DNA of 34,941 bases from positions 1 to 34,941 of the forward strand of contig SVMV01000008.1 in assembly GCA_015067245.1 (NCBI GenBank), in the 5' to 3' direction. The DNA is from Oscillospiraceae bacterium (GTDB lineage Bacteria; Bacillota; Clostridia; Oscillospirales; Ruminococcaceae). Each line of letters begins with the position of its first letter. Within the stretch, counting starts at the first letter, position 1. The notes beneath the pieces are model-generated. The model made no database searches and had not been told where the DNA came from. It saw only the letters and a program-made list of their open reading frames with translations. Position numbers and translations under genes: made by a program. Positions 8,341 to 15,970 of the stretch are shown here, one piece after another.

Positions 8341-8364
8341 ATTACATTTGCTTTGTGGTAATAT
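8335..8364 (+). promoter_or_regulatory. Promoter of the rluA-type gene
   Basis: On the plus strand: -35 TTGTAA (8335-8340), an 18-base spacer ending in TGG, and -10 TAATAT (8359-8364), again extended. The start codon is 15 bases downstream, with GGTGAT as ribosome-binding site, so the leader would be very short. Confidence 0.5.
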
Positions 8365-8379
8365 CTTATTGGTGATTTA

Positions 8380-9321
8380 ATGAAAGAAATTGTTTTTAAC
8401 GAGACAAAACCAAAACGTCTTGATATATATATAAACGAACAATATCCATTGATAAGACCTAACAATCTTAACAAATTTTTAAGGCAAAACAAGGTCAAGG
8501 TCAACGGCAACAAAACAGCTTCAGGCCATAAACTTGTAAAGGGCGATGTAATATCTCTTTATCTTAACGATGAAATGTTTTTGCTGCCAAATAAGGAAAA
8601 CGCTTTTATGTTTGCTTCTTCCTCTTTGGAAATACTGTACGAAGACGATAATATTTTTGTGGTCAACAAACCCTCTGGAATAAGCGTTATAAGTGACAGC
8701 TGGCAGGAATTTGACACTCTTATCAATCGAATCAAACACTATTATCATAAAAACAATCTTGGAGAAGACATACCTCAGCTTTGCCACCGAATTGACACAG
8801 GCACCTGCGGTATTGTTGTGCTTGCAAAAAATGAAAAAGCTTTGGAATTTATGTTCAGCATGTTCCGTGACAAGCAGCTTAAAAAGAAATATATATGTGC
8901 CGTAAAGAACAATCCCAAAATCAAGGACGGCATCTATAAAGCATTTCTTACAAAAAACAGTCAGCGTGGATTTGTAACGGTCAGTGATAAGCCTTTAAAC
9001 AACGCAAGTCAGAATATAGAAACAGGCATTAAAACCCTGGACAGTTTTGATGGATATAAATTGATGGATATAAACCTTTTTACAGGCAGAACACACCAGA
9101 TAAGAGCCCATTTGGCATATATGGGTATGGCCGTGCTTGGTGACAGCAAGTATGGTGACAACAATCTTAACCGCAGATTAAAACTTAGATATCAGCTTTT
9201 GTGCAGCTATCACCTTAAATTTGGCCGAATTGAAGATAAGGATTTTGAATATCTGTCCTATAAAGAAATCAGCTGCCCTATGCCTTGGTTTGTAGAAAAT
9301 TTTAAAAACAGAAAACTGTAA
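8380..9321 (+). CDS. RluA-family RNA pseudouridine synthase
   Basis: A 313-residue pseudouridine synthase of the RluA/RluC/RluD family, which isomerises specific uridines in 23S rRNA or tRNA. An S4-like RNA-binding domain fills residues 12-65. The catalytic motif HRIDTGTCG (136-144) carries the nucleophile D139, and TGRTHQIRAH (235-244) is the conserved C-terminal substrate-binding loop. The family motif more often reads HRLDxxTSG, so Cys replaces the usual Ser after the Thr; this is outside the catalytic residue. The start is ATG 8380 with GGTGAT just upstream. It is the only plus-strand gene in the window and ends at a bidirectional terminator. The exact target uridine cannot be assigned. 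Confidence 0.92.
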   Translation: MKEIVFNETKPKRLDIYINEQYPLIRPNNLNKFLRQNKVKVNGNKTASGHKLVKGDVISLYLNDEMFLLPNKENAFMFASSSLEILYEDDNIFVVNKPSGISVISDSWQEFDTLINRIKHYYHKNNLGEDIPQLCHRIDTGTCGIVVLAKNEKALEFMFSMFRDKQLKKKYICAVKNNPKIKDGIYKAFLTKNSQRGFVTVSDKPLNNASQNIETGIKTLDSFDGYKLMDINLFTGRTHQIRAHLAYMGMAVLGDSKYGDNNLNRRLKLRYQLLCSYHLKFGRIEDKDFEYLSYKEISCPMPWFVENFKNRKL

Positions 9322-9327
9322 AAAATT

Positions 9328-9360
9328 AAGCGAAGTCTTGGATTACTCCAGACTTCGCTT
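9328..9360. terminator. Bidirectional terminator between convergent genes
   Basis: Long hairpin: AAGCGAAGTCTTGGA (9328-9342), loop TTAC, TCCAGACTTCGCTT (9347-9360), with one bulged T. A T run follows on the plus strand, ending the rluA-type gene. On the minus strand AATTTTTT follows the stem, ending the glycan operon whose last stop codon is at 9380. Confidence 0.85.
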
Positions 9361-9379
9361 TTTAGTTTATCATTATTAA

Positions 9380-10906
9380 TTATCTTGTCTGATACAGCAC
9401 AAAATCTGTGCCTTCTTTTAAAATATCCCAGCCATACGCAAGGTACTCTTCTTTTAAAGTTTTTTCATTTGATGAGAGTACATATTTAGCCTTTATATCT
9501 TTATGATTATCCAGTACATAACTGTGCATGCACAGGTTAATGCCTGTATTTTCAGGCAGATAATAACAATAGTTAACATTCAGATTTGGGAAATCATAAA
9601 CAACAGTGTTATCCCACCTGTCTGCCTGCTTATCTGCAGTAAATGAAGCTGACAGCATCACGGCTTCTTCTGTGACAACAATATAGTCCTGTGGATATTC
9701 GGCTGTTGGAAGTTTGTATATATAATCGCTTTTTGTGCTTGTCCATCCTGTTATAATCAACGCTGTAACAACCACAGCTTTAAAAATTTTACCTTTCGGC
9801 AGTTTTTGCATTACTGTCACCAGCAAAGCAAACAGACAAACAGAAATAAGGTGTCTTGCTCCCTGGATATATGTGTATAACAGTACAAGTGCAACAAATA
9901 CAATTATCAATATCAGTGTCATACCGCAAAATACAGCAAACTGACTGTCAAACTCTTTTCTTATCGTTTTTTGCACAACAATAAACAGCAGTGTTGCAGC
10001 AGTAATAACAAACAAAAAGTAAATATCTGTAAACTGGTTGCTGGAACTGAAATATTCCACACTTGCTTTTATAACAGAGGTTACTGCAAAAAAGACTGTG
10101 TATAAAACATATTTAACAAATTCCAGAACACCATTTTCAACAAGAACATCAAACATTTCTGTATTAATAATAGGCGTAAAATACGGTGCACATCGCGGTA
10201 CAGAAAAAAGAACATACACCATTGCAAAAACTGCTATTGATGCAATCATTGATAAAATGCTTTTTTTCCAGTTTTCTTTAAACTGATAATAACCTGGAAC
10301 AAACACAAATATTAAAAACCATGGCCTGCACAGTGCAAAATATACAACCAGTATATAGCATATTGCAGCAAGCGTTTTGCTGTAGCCATCTTTCTGAAAC
10401 TTAACTGCTATACCTGCCATAATGATAGCTGCTGCAAAAAACAGCGGTTCTGCCATAAATGACAGCACATACCTGGCAACAACTGGCAAACCGATAAAAA
10501 GCACTGCAATTGTTATGCATTGCTGTGTATTTGGTTTTGCCAAAATATAAAAAACCGCCAGTGCAATTGTAGTAAGCAATATGTTAAACCACATAGTGTG
10601 ATACGGAGTAAATCCAAACAGCTTGCCCAGCAGTACATAAGGATATAACAAAAATGGGCTCCATGCACCCAGTGTTCCCGTTGCTGCAGTGGATTCATTG
10701 TATCCAAAATACCCCAAAGGCATACCGCTGTTTACCATTCCTTCTATCTGTTTGTAATAAAACAGCTCGTCATTCCACATTGATGACTGAGGTGTGATAT
10801 CCCATATAAGCACACCCTGCAATGCTGCATACAAAACACAGACAAACAGCGGTATCAGAGCAAAAAGAATACCCGATATTAATTTTTTGTTAGAAGATAA
10901 TTTCAT
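9380..10906 (-). CDS. GT-C-like polytopic membrane protein, putative glycosyltransferase
   Basis: A 508-residue protein with about 11-13 hydrophobic helices and a soluble C-terminal domain of about 100 residues. The first extracytoplasmic loop contains WNDELFYYKQ (D46, E47), an acidic pair in the position typical of GT-C enzymes that use polyprenyl-phosphate sugars. Sequence motifs finer than this are not recognisable, so the call rests on topology and context. It is the last gene of the glycan operon, six bases after gtrA, with no strong ribosome-binding site visible, which suggests translational coupling. The likely role is transfer of a flipped lipid-linked sugar to a wall polymer, glycan or protein outside the cell. 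It could instead be a polymerase-like membrane protein. Confidence 0.65.
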   Translation of the reverse strand: MKLSSNKKLISGILFALIPLFVCVLYAALQGVLIWDITPQSSMWNDELFYYKQIEGMVNSGMPLGYFGYNESTAATGTLGAWSPFLLYPYVLLGKLFGFTPYHTMWFNILLTTIALAVFYILAKPNTQQCITIAVLFIGLPVVARYVLSFMAEPLFFAAAIIMAGIAVKFQKDGYSKTLAAICYILVVYFALCRPWFLIFVFVPGYYQFKENWKKSILSMIASIAVFAMVYVLFSVPRCAPYFTPIINTEMFDVLVENGVLEFVKYVLYTVFFAVTSVIKASVEYFSSSNQFTDIYFLFVITAATLLFIVVQKTIRKEFDSQFAVFCGMTLILIIVFVALVLLYTYIQGARHLISVCLFALLVTVMQKLPKGKIFKAVVVTALIITGWTSTKSDYIYKLPTAEYPQDYIVVTEEAVMLSASFTADKQADRWDNTVVYDFPNLNVNYCYYLPENTGINLCMHSYVLDNHKDIKAKYVLSSNEKTLKEEYLAYGWDILKEGTDFVLYQTR

Positions 10907-10912
10907 AATTTA

Positions 10913-11320
10913 TTATTTTTTAAAAGTCCAAAATTTATTAAGCAAAAAATTGAATGGAATTGTTATAAATATATTTATAATAGGTGCTATTACTTCCGAA
11001 ACAGAAAAAAGTTCTATTTCACATACCAGTAAAATTTGTGTGACAATAAAAGTTGCACCATAGCTTATATATGTTTTTCCAAGTTTTTTTAGCTGTTCTT
11101 TTAAAGAGTTTGCATCATTTTTAAACACAAATCTGTTGTTTAAAAAATATGAATTTAAAACACTTATAAACCAGCCTGCAAAACCGCCCAGCAGATACCA
11201 CGAGCTGTTTATAAATATAACAGCATAGTAACCTATCATATAGATTACATTGTTTATCACGCCAACAATTCCAAATTTTATAAATTGTAAAATGTTATCA
11301 GTTATTTTTTTATCTTTCAT
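10913..11320 (-). CDS. gtrA: GtrA family lipid-linked sugar flippase
   Basis: A 135-residue protein with four hydrophobic helices and the GtrA-family pattern: FIKFGIVGVINNVIYMI near the N-terminus, LNSYFLNNRFVFK in the middle and NFLLNKFWTFKK at the C-terminus. GtrA proteins are thought to move polyprenyl-phosphate-linked monosaccharides across the membrane. The start overlaps the preceding GT-C gene by 11 bases and the stop is six bases before the next one. Its presence together with GtrB and GT-C proteins is the usual three-part set, so context strongly supports the call. Confidence 0.88.
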   Translation of the reverse strand: MKDKKITDNILQFIKFGIVGVINNVIYMIGYYAVIFINSSWYLLGGFAGWFISVLNSYFLNNRFVFKNDANSLKEQLKKLGKTYISYGATFIVTQILLVCEIELFSVSEVIAPIINIFITIPFNFLLNKFWTFKK

Positions 11321-12914
11321 TTTTTATTTCTTCTGTTTTTTTGAAAATATAATCCAACAATGTAACCATGCCAACTGCTGCACATATATAGAAAATCGCC
11401 ACATAACTGAACGCATGGTTAGGATTTGTCTCATTTATTCCACAGGCAAGCATCAAGCCAAACAGTGATACCCATGGCGAAATAAAAGTTTTGCTTTTTT
11501 TCATCATCACTGCTGCACCAATAAGCACCATAAACATAGACATAATATGATATCCTTGGGTTATAATTTTATAAATATGTATATATTGACCATCTAATGT
11601 AACAAACTGCGTAAATATTGATGGCCTGTATAGATAGTGTTTATTATTATACCAAAATGCGCGGTTTGTTCCCCAGTCACCTGTGCCAAAATCAACAATC
11701 AGTTTTTTGTACACATGTTTTATATAACCAAACAAACCCTTCTGCTTAAGGTTATCTTCTATTTTTTGTTTTAAAATAATTTCTCTTTCTGTCTTGGTTT
11801 CATAATCATAAAGAAAATCAGAGGTCTCGCCTGTAAACATACCAACTGTATCTTCATTAAGTCCTGTGTAAAACCAGGATAATGCTGGCATTCCATTTTC
11901 TTCGTTATATTGTTCGTTATATATATATTTGTCAGCAAAACCTGCGCTAAAATGACTAAGCGCCATATAAGACACTATAAAAACAATATCTATTGCTAAT
12001 ATTGCCCTTTTATTGTCATACATAAATGCCTGAATATTAATTGCTACCAGAATAATAGCTGCTGCTATATTAAGCTGAGAACCTGCTGCAATTGCAAAAC
12101 CACACAAAACTGAAAGCAATAATATTATATATTTATTATTACGTTTACTGTGCTGTAATAGTGTATAAACAAACAGCGTAAATACGATAATAGGATAAAT
12201 CAGAACAAAATTATATACAACATGTGTAAACAATGCAACTGGCAAGCATGCAATCACCAGCAACACGGCCATTATTGCTTCTTTTGTACCAAAATTCTTT
12301 TTTACTATGTAATACAGCATAGGTACTGTTAAAGCCATCATGATACAGTTTATAAGTATTGCCAACGATTTTACAGACGCAAGACCCAGGGCAAAAGCAA
12401 CCTTTGCCAGCAATACCAAATAAATCAGCACATTTCTTATAAGTGCAAAAACAGTAAAATAATGGTGGTAATCCTGACCGTCTGTATTTAACAGATATCC
12501 TTCTTTAGCCAATATGTCTGCAGCATCCATTACAATGCGCACTTCTCCCATTCCTTTGGATTCAAAAATCCAGGATGCTATCAGATAAAAGACAAATACA
12601 AAAACAGTAATCAAAGTGATGCAAAACTTTTCATTTTTCTCTATATATTCAATATTCTTTGAGATATATTTATATATCATTGCAAATAACGCAAAAAAAC
12701 ACACAGAAGATATTATGCTGCGCACAAAAGGCACTGCCATTCTTTTTGTGATAGCTTCTACCGTTCCGTCTCCATATTTTTGATATACAACAACATCTCC
12801 AACTAAATTAAATAATGTTCCAAAAAACAAAAACGCAAAAATAACTGTAAATACAATAAAAAACATCTTTTTTAATATATCAACAGTATTATTCTTTGTT
12901 AGTTTTATATTCAT
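11310..12914 (-). CDS. GT-C-like polytopic membrane protein, putative glycosyltransferase
   Basis: A 534-residue membrane protein with about 12 hydrophobic helices. After the second or third helix, an extracytoplasmic loop holds MDAADILAKEGY (about 129-140) and YHHYFTVFAL, features that recall the acidic first loop of dolichyl/polyprenyl-phosphate-dependent mannosyltransferases. A larger non-membrane segment of about 110 residues lies at roughly 325-435. The start at ATG 12914 overlaps gtrB by 26 bases and has GAGGATAGG upstream, so the overlap is real. Likely role: sugar transfer on the outer face from the carrier made by GtrB and flipped by GtrA. Which of the two GT-C proteins in the operon pairs with that carrier cannot be told. 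Confidence 0.65.
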   Translation of the reverse strand: MNIKLTKNNTVDILKKMFFIVFTVIFAFLFFGTLFNLVGDVVVYQKYGDGTVEAITKRMAVPFVRSIISSVCFFALFAMIYKYISKNIEYIEKNEKFCITLITVFVFVFYLIASWIFESKGMGEVRIVMDAADILAKEGYLLNTDGQDYHHYFTVFALIRNVLIYLVLLAKVAFALGLASVKSLAILINCIMMALTVPMLYYIVKKNFGTKEAIMAVLLVIACLPVALFTHVVYNFVLIYPIIVFTLFVYTLLQHSKRNNKYIILLLSVLCGFAIAAGSQLNIAAAIILVAINIQAFMYDNKRAILAIDIVFIVSYMALSHFSAGFADKYIYNEQYNEENGMPALSWFYTGLNEDTVGMFTGETSDFLYDYETKTEREIILKQKIEDNLKQKGLFGYIKHVYKKLIVDFGTGDWGTNRAFWYNNKHYLYRPSIFTQFVTLDGQYIHIYKIITQGYHIMSMFMVLIGAAVMMKKSKTFISPWVSLFGLMLACGINETNPNHAFSYVAIFYICAAVGMVTLLDYIFKKTEEIKNER

Positions 12915-13821
12915 ACCTATCCTCTACTATATAAACCGGACGATTTCGCGATGCATCAAAACTGCGCCAGATATAATTGCCAAGAATACCAAGTGTAAGC
13001 ATTATTACACCAAAGCTGAACAATTGAAAGATAACAAGTGTTGTAAAACCTTCAACTGGTATGTTACCCATAAATTTTGCTGCAAGTACATAGAGCATCC
13101 ATATAACCGAACCTGCGCATGATGCCGCACCAATTGCAGTTACCGCTGTGATAGGAAGATTTGAAAAGCTGAACAAAGTGTCAGAAACCAGACGGATTTT
13201 CTTTTTTAGTGTCCATCGGCTTTTGCCTATTTCTCTTGTTTTTCTTGTATAGTAGATTTTATCTGTTTTAAACCCGCTCCACAAAATCTGTCCTGTTATG
13301 GCACTGTTTTTTTCATCAAGAGCTTCCAGCACCTTAATTACCTTTTTATCAACCAGAAATACATCAAAACCGCCCTTTGGCATATCAGGCAAAGCAACCT
13401 TACGAGTAAGCCAGTAGTAAAGTTCTGAAAACAAAGACTTATCTTCTCTGTTTTCTCTCACAGCCAGCACTACATTGTTGCCTTTTTTCCAGCTTTCGTA
13501 CATTTCCAGAACAAGTTCGGTTGGCTCCTGTAAATCTGCAGCTTTTACAACGGCACAGTCACCTGTACAATTAGACAAGCCACACAAGATTGCTGCGTGG
13601 CTGCCAAAATTTCTGGATAACTTGATATTTTTTATATTTTTATCCTGCTGTGCAAGCTGACACATAACTTCCCAGCTGTTATCCTGAGAACCATCGTCAA
13701 CCATAACAATTTCGTATTCAAAATCTATTACATCTATTATTTTTTCTTTGATGTCTTTGTAAAGCGGCACCAAATTATCCTGATTATAATAAACAGGTAT
13801 TACAATACTCAATTTATTCAT
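12889..13821 (-). CDS. gtrB: GtrB/DPM1-like polyprenyl-phosphate glycosyltransferase (GT2)
   Basis: A 310-residue family 2 glycosyltransferase with a cytoplasmic catalytic domain and two C-terminal membrane helices (about 224-248 and 262-284), the GtrB/CsbB/DPM1 layout. Motifs are SIVIPVYYNQDNL (5-17), VDDGSQDNSW (41-50) for nucleotide binding, AADLQEP (94-100) at the DxD position, and the C-terminal RNRPVYIVE. The enzyme should move a sugar from a nucleotide donor to undecaprenyl phosphate on the inner face. Here the first Asp of the usual DADLQ is Ala, a variation I believe also occurs in other family members. It starts inside the fdtA-like gene's stop (ATGAATAA overlap). Since amino-deoxysugar genes precede it, its donor may be a dTDP-3-acylamino-3,6-dideoxyhexose. 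Confidence 0.9.
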   Translation of the reverse strand: MNKLSIVIPVYYNQDNLVPLYKDIKEKIIDVIDFEYEIVMVDDGSQDNSWEVMCQLAQQDKNIKNIKLSRNFGSHAAILCGLSNCTGDCAVVKAADLQEPTELVLEMYESWKKGNNVVLAVRENREDKSLFSELYYWLTRKVALPDMPKGGFDVFLVDKKVIKVLEALDEKNSAITGQILWSGFKTDKIYYTRKTREIGKSRWTLKKKIRLVSDTLFSFSNLPITAVTAIGAASCAGSVIWMLYVLAAKFMGNIPVEGFTTLVIFQLFSFGVIMLTLGILGNYIWRSFDASRNRPVYIVEDRYEYKTNKE

Positions 13822-14221
13822 TATTAACTTCCTTTACAAAGTCGTCATAGTTTCTGATATATTCCTCGGCATCATAATGTTCACTTGCAAGCACAAGCAA
13901 AACACTGTCAGGAGAAAAATCGTACATATCTTTCCAAACCATATTTGGCAGGTAAATGCCTGTATGCGGTCGGTTAAGGCTGAATATCGCTTCGTTGCCT
14001 TTGCCGTCAAGCACCTTTACTTTGCTTGTGCCGCTAACATTTATAAGCACAAATTCAGTTTTTCTGTTTGCATGCTGGCCGCGCACAACATCTGCATCTG
14101 AGCCATAAATGTAAAATATTCTTTTTATTTCAAATGGAACATCCTGCATTCCTTCAACAATAACCAATCTGCCCCTGTTATCCCCACGTTGAGGAAACTC
14201 CAGCATTTTTACTTCTTTCAT
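13814..14221 (-). CDS. FdtA/QdtA-like sugar 3,4-ketoisomerase (cupin, WxcM-like)
   Basis: A 135-residue single-domain cupin of the FdtA/QdtA/WxcM-like family. Characterised members turn dTDP-4-keto-6-deoxyglucose into the 3-keto sugar, the step before C3 transamination. The start is ATG 14221, six bases after GAGG; an in-frame TTG four codons upstream lacks a site. The core motif reads RGQHANRK (47-54), followed by EFVLINVSG. FdtA and QdtA carry RGxHAH with two active-site histidines; here the second is Asn52, so catalysis or product may differ. It sits between the acyltransferase and gtrB genes and shares an operon with a DegT aminotransferase, which supports the pathway assignment. Confidence 0.8.
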   Translation of the reverse strand: MKEVKMLEFPQRGDNRGRLVIVEGMQDVPFEIKRIFYIYGSDADVVRGQHANRKTEFVLINVSGTSKVKVLDGKGNEAIFSLNRPHTGIYLPNMVWKDMYDFSPDSVLLVLASEHYDAEEYIRNYDDFVKEVNNE

Positions 14222-14222
14222 A

Positions 14223-14723
14223 TTACACCTCAAAATTTTCCTTCAAAATAGCATACCACTTTAAATCTTTAAATTCACCGTTTTTACAAATATGCTGTTT
14301 GAACTCTCCTTCGTATGTAAATCCCATTTTTTCATAGAATTTTTGAGCACGGACATTATCAGACAAAACATTAAGATATACTCTGTTAAGCTCCATTTCG
14401 TAAAAAGCTTTTTTCAAAAGCTCTCTGGTTGCAATTGCCGCCGCACCTGTGCCTATTGCACACGCTCTCATACTTATAGCATATTCTGCTGTTTTATCTT
14501 CCCTGTTTATTGCTTTAAGGCTGATTGTGCCAAGGTATTCATCATTTTCATTCGCTACGGCATAATGCTTTGTTTCTTCATCAAAGCTGTTTTCAATAAA
14601 ATTTTTAACCTTATCCAACGTCTGCCCTGATGTGTTAAATCTGAAATTTTTTGCAATGTCAGGATTATGCATCCACTCAAGCATACCTTCTGCATCTTTT
14701 ATCTGTAATGGTCTGAGTTTCAT
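14223..14723 (-). CDS. GNAT family N-acetyltransferase
   Basis: A 166-residue GNAT acyltransferase of the RimJ/RimL-like group. MKLRPLQIKDAEGMLEWM opens the domain, and the acetyl-CoA region is around IGTGAAAIATRELLKKAF, followed by LNRVYLNVLSDNVRAQKFYEKMGF, of which the N-x-R-A-x-x-F-Y-E-K-x-G-F pattern is the family hallmark. AGAGG lies just upstream of ATG 14723; a longer frame to 14786 would overlap the aminotransferase and has no such site. It lies 13 bp after the DegT gene and two codon positions before the fdtA-like start (TAATATG). Context suggests N-acylation of the amino sugar made by DegT. Known Fdt/Qdt pathways use a left-handed beta-helix enzyme instead, whereas WecD of the Fuc4NAc pathway is a GNAT. 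Confidence 0.85.
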   Translation of the reverse strand: MKLRPLQIKDAEGMLEWMHNPDIAKNFRFNTSGQTLDKVKNFIENSFDEETKHYAVANENDEYLGTISLKAINREDKTAEYAISMRACAIGTGAAAIATRELLKKAFYEMELNRVYLNVLSDNVRAQKFYEKMGFTYEGEFKQHICKNGEFKDLKWYAILKENFEV

Positions 14724-14736
14724 AATTCCTCTGTTT

Positions 14737-15837
14737 TTATACTGTAAATTTGTTAATATGTTCCACCACATATTCCATCTCTTCACGGGTCATGCCATTA
14801 TACATTGGAAGGCTTAAAACCTCTTTTGCGTATTTTTCTGTCAGCGGCAAGTCTCCTTCTTTAAGGCCAAGATATTTGTATGCTTCACTTAAATGTGGTG
14901 GGATTGGGTAATGTATAATTGTTCCTATACCATTTTCTTTAAGATAATCAGCCATTCTGTCCCGATATCCTGGAATATGAACAACATACTGATGCCAGGA
15001 ACAGTCTGCCCCTGGTCTGATTTTCGGCAGCTGTACCAACGGATTTTTTATATTATTATAATAAAATTCTGCTATACGGTTTCTTTCCTGATTAAACTCG
15101 TCCATATGTGTAAGCTTCACTCTGAGCAAGCCTGCCTGGAGCTCATCAAGACGGCTGTTTGTGCCTACAACTTCGTTTTGATAACGTACTCGGCTGCCAT
15201 AGTTGCGATACACTCTGAATGCATCTTCCAGCTCTGCACTGTTTGTAACAATACATCCTGCATCACCAAATGCACCGCAGCCTTTGCTGGGATAAAAGCT
15301 GAAACATCCGATATCTCCAAATGTACCGACAGTTTGTCCTTTCCACTTGTTGCCATGGCTTTGTGCGCAGTCTTCTACCACTTTAAGATTATATATGTGT
15401 GCTATATCCATTATCTTTGTCATGTCACAGCTTTGACCATAAAGGTGAACTGCCAGTATAGCTTTTGTTTTTGGGGTAATTGCCGCTTCAATCAAATCTG
15501 CATTTATATTGTCATATTCATCAGGCTCAACAAAAACAGGTGTTGCTCCATTCATGGAAATACCCATTACACAGGCTATATATGCATTGCCGCAGACAAT
15601 AACTTCGTCGCCTTCGCCTATATTAAGAATGCGAAAACTCATCCATAAAGCATCAAGGCCGCTTGCCAGGCCTACACAGTATTTTGCTCCGACATATTGG
15701 GCAAATTCCTTTTCAAATTTTTTAACTTCATTTCCAAGAATATACCAGCCGCCACGGAGTACTTCTATTGCCTTTTTTTCATATTCTGATGCATGCAGGT
15801 CATACTGCCTTTTTAAATTGTTTGGCATTATGTTCAT
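14737..15837 (-). CDS. DegT/DnrJ/EryC1/StrS sugar aminotransferase (FdtB/QdtB-like)
   Basis: A 366-residue PLP-dependent nucleotide-sugar aminotransferase. The Schiff-base lysine is K185 in SFYPSKGCGAFGDAG, D156 in VEDCAQSHG should contact the pyridine nitrogen, and the phosphate-binding ASGLDALW (58-65) is present. The closing IIHYPIPPHLS motif is typical of the family. FdtB and QdtB add an amino group at C3 of dTDP-3-keto-6-deoxyhexoses using glutamate; pairing with an FdtA-like isomerase in this operon argues for the same reaction here. It is the first gene of the operon: ATG 15837 follows AAGGA at eight bases, and a strong promoter lies 38-66 bases upstream. The sugar's stereochemistry (Qui3N or Fuc3N) cannot be read. 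Confidence 0.92.
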   Translation of the reverse strand: MNIMPNNLKRQYDLHASEYEKKAIEVLRGGWYILGNEVKKFEKEFAQYVGAKYCVGLASGLDALWMSFRILNIGEGDEVIVCGNAYIACVMGISMNGATPVFVEPDEYDNINADLIEAAITPKTKAILAVHLYGQSCDMTKIMDIAHIYNLKVVEDCAQSHGNKWKGQTVGTFGDIGCFSFYPSKGCGAFGDAGCIVTNSAELEDAFRVYRNYGSRVRYQNEVVGTNSRLDELQAGLLRVKLTHMDEFNQERNRIAEFYYNNIKNPLVQLPKIRPGADCSWHQYVVHIPGYRDRMADYLKENGIGTIIHYPIPPHLSEAYKYLGLKEGDLPLTEKYAKEVLSLPMYNGMTREEMEYVVEHINKFTV

Positions 15838-15874
15838 AACTATATTCCTTTTAAAAATACTTATAATTATTAAA

Positions 15875-15903
15875 ATTATATCATATCATATAATTGTTTT
15901 CAA
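15875..15903 (-). promoter_or_regulatory. Strong promoter of the glycan operon
   Basis: Minus strand: -35 TTGAAA (15898-15903), 17-base spacer, -10 TATAAT (15875-15880) preceded by TGA, giving a near-consensus housekeeping promoter with an extended -10. It is followed by a short leader and the DegT start at 15837. The seven genes down to 9380 overlap or abut, so this one promoter probably serves them all. Confidence 0.75.
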
Positions 15904-15934
15904 CAACATCAGTTATTTGCAATATAAATAAGTC

Positions 15935-15963
15935 AAAGCCACCTGTGCTTAACAGATGGCTTT
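15935..15963 (-). terminator. Terminator after the solitary GT-C-like gene
   Basis: Hairpin AAAGCCACCTGT (15935-15946) with ACAGATGGCTTT (15952-15963); the one mismatch becomes a G-U pair in minus-strand RNA. The T run after the stem is interrupted (TTTGACTTATTT). It separates the gene ending at 15971 from the glycan operon promoter. Confidence 0.65.
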
Positions 15964-15970
15964 ACTAAAT

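Noticed and set aside
14893..15648. 251-codon open frame on the plus strand
   Set aside because: It is antisense to the DegT aminotransferase, whose motifs are intact, and its Cys/Ile/Tyr-rich translation looks like a shadow.
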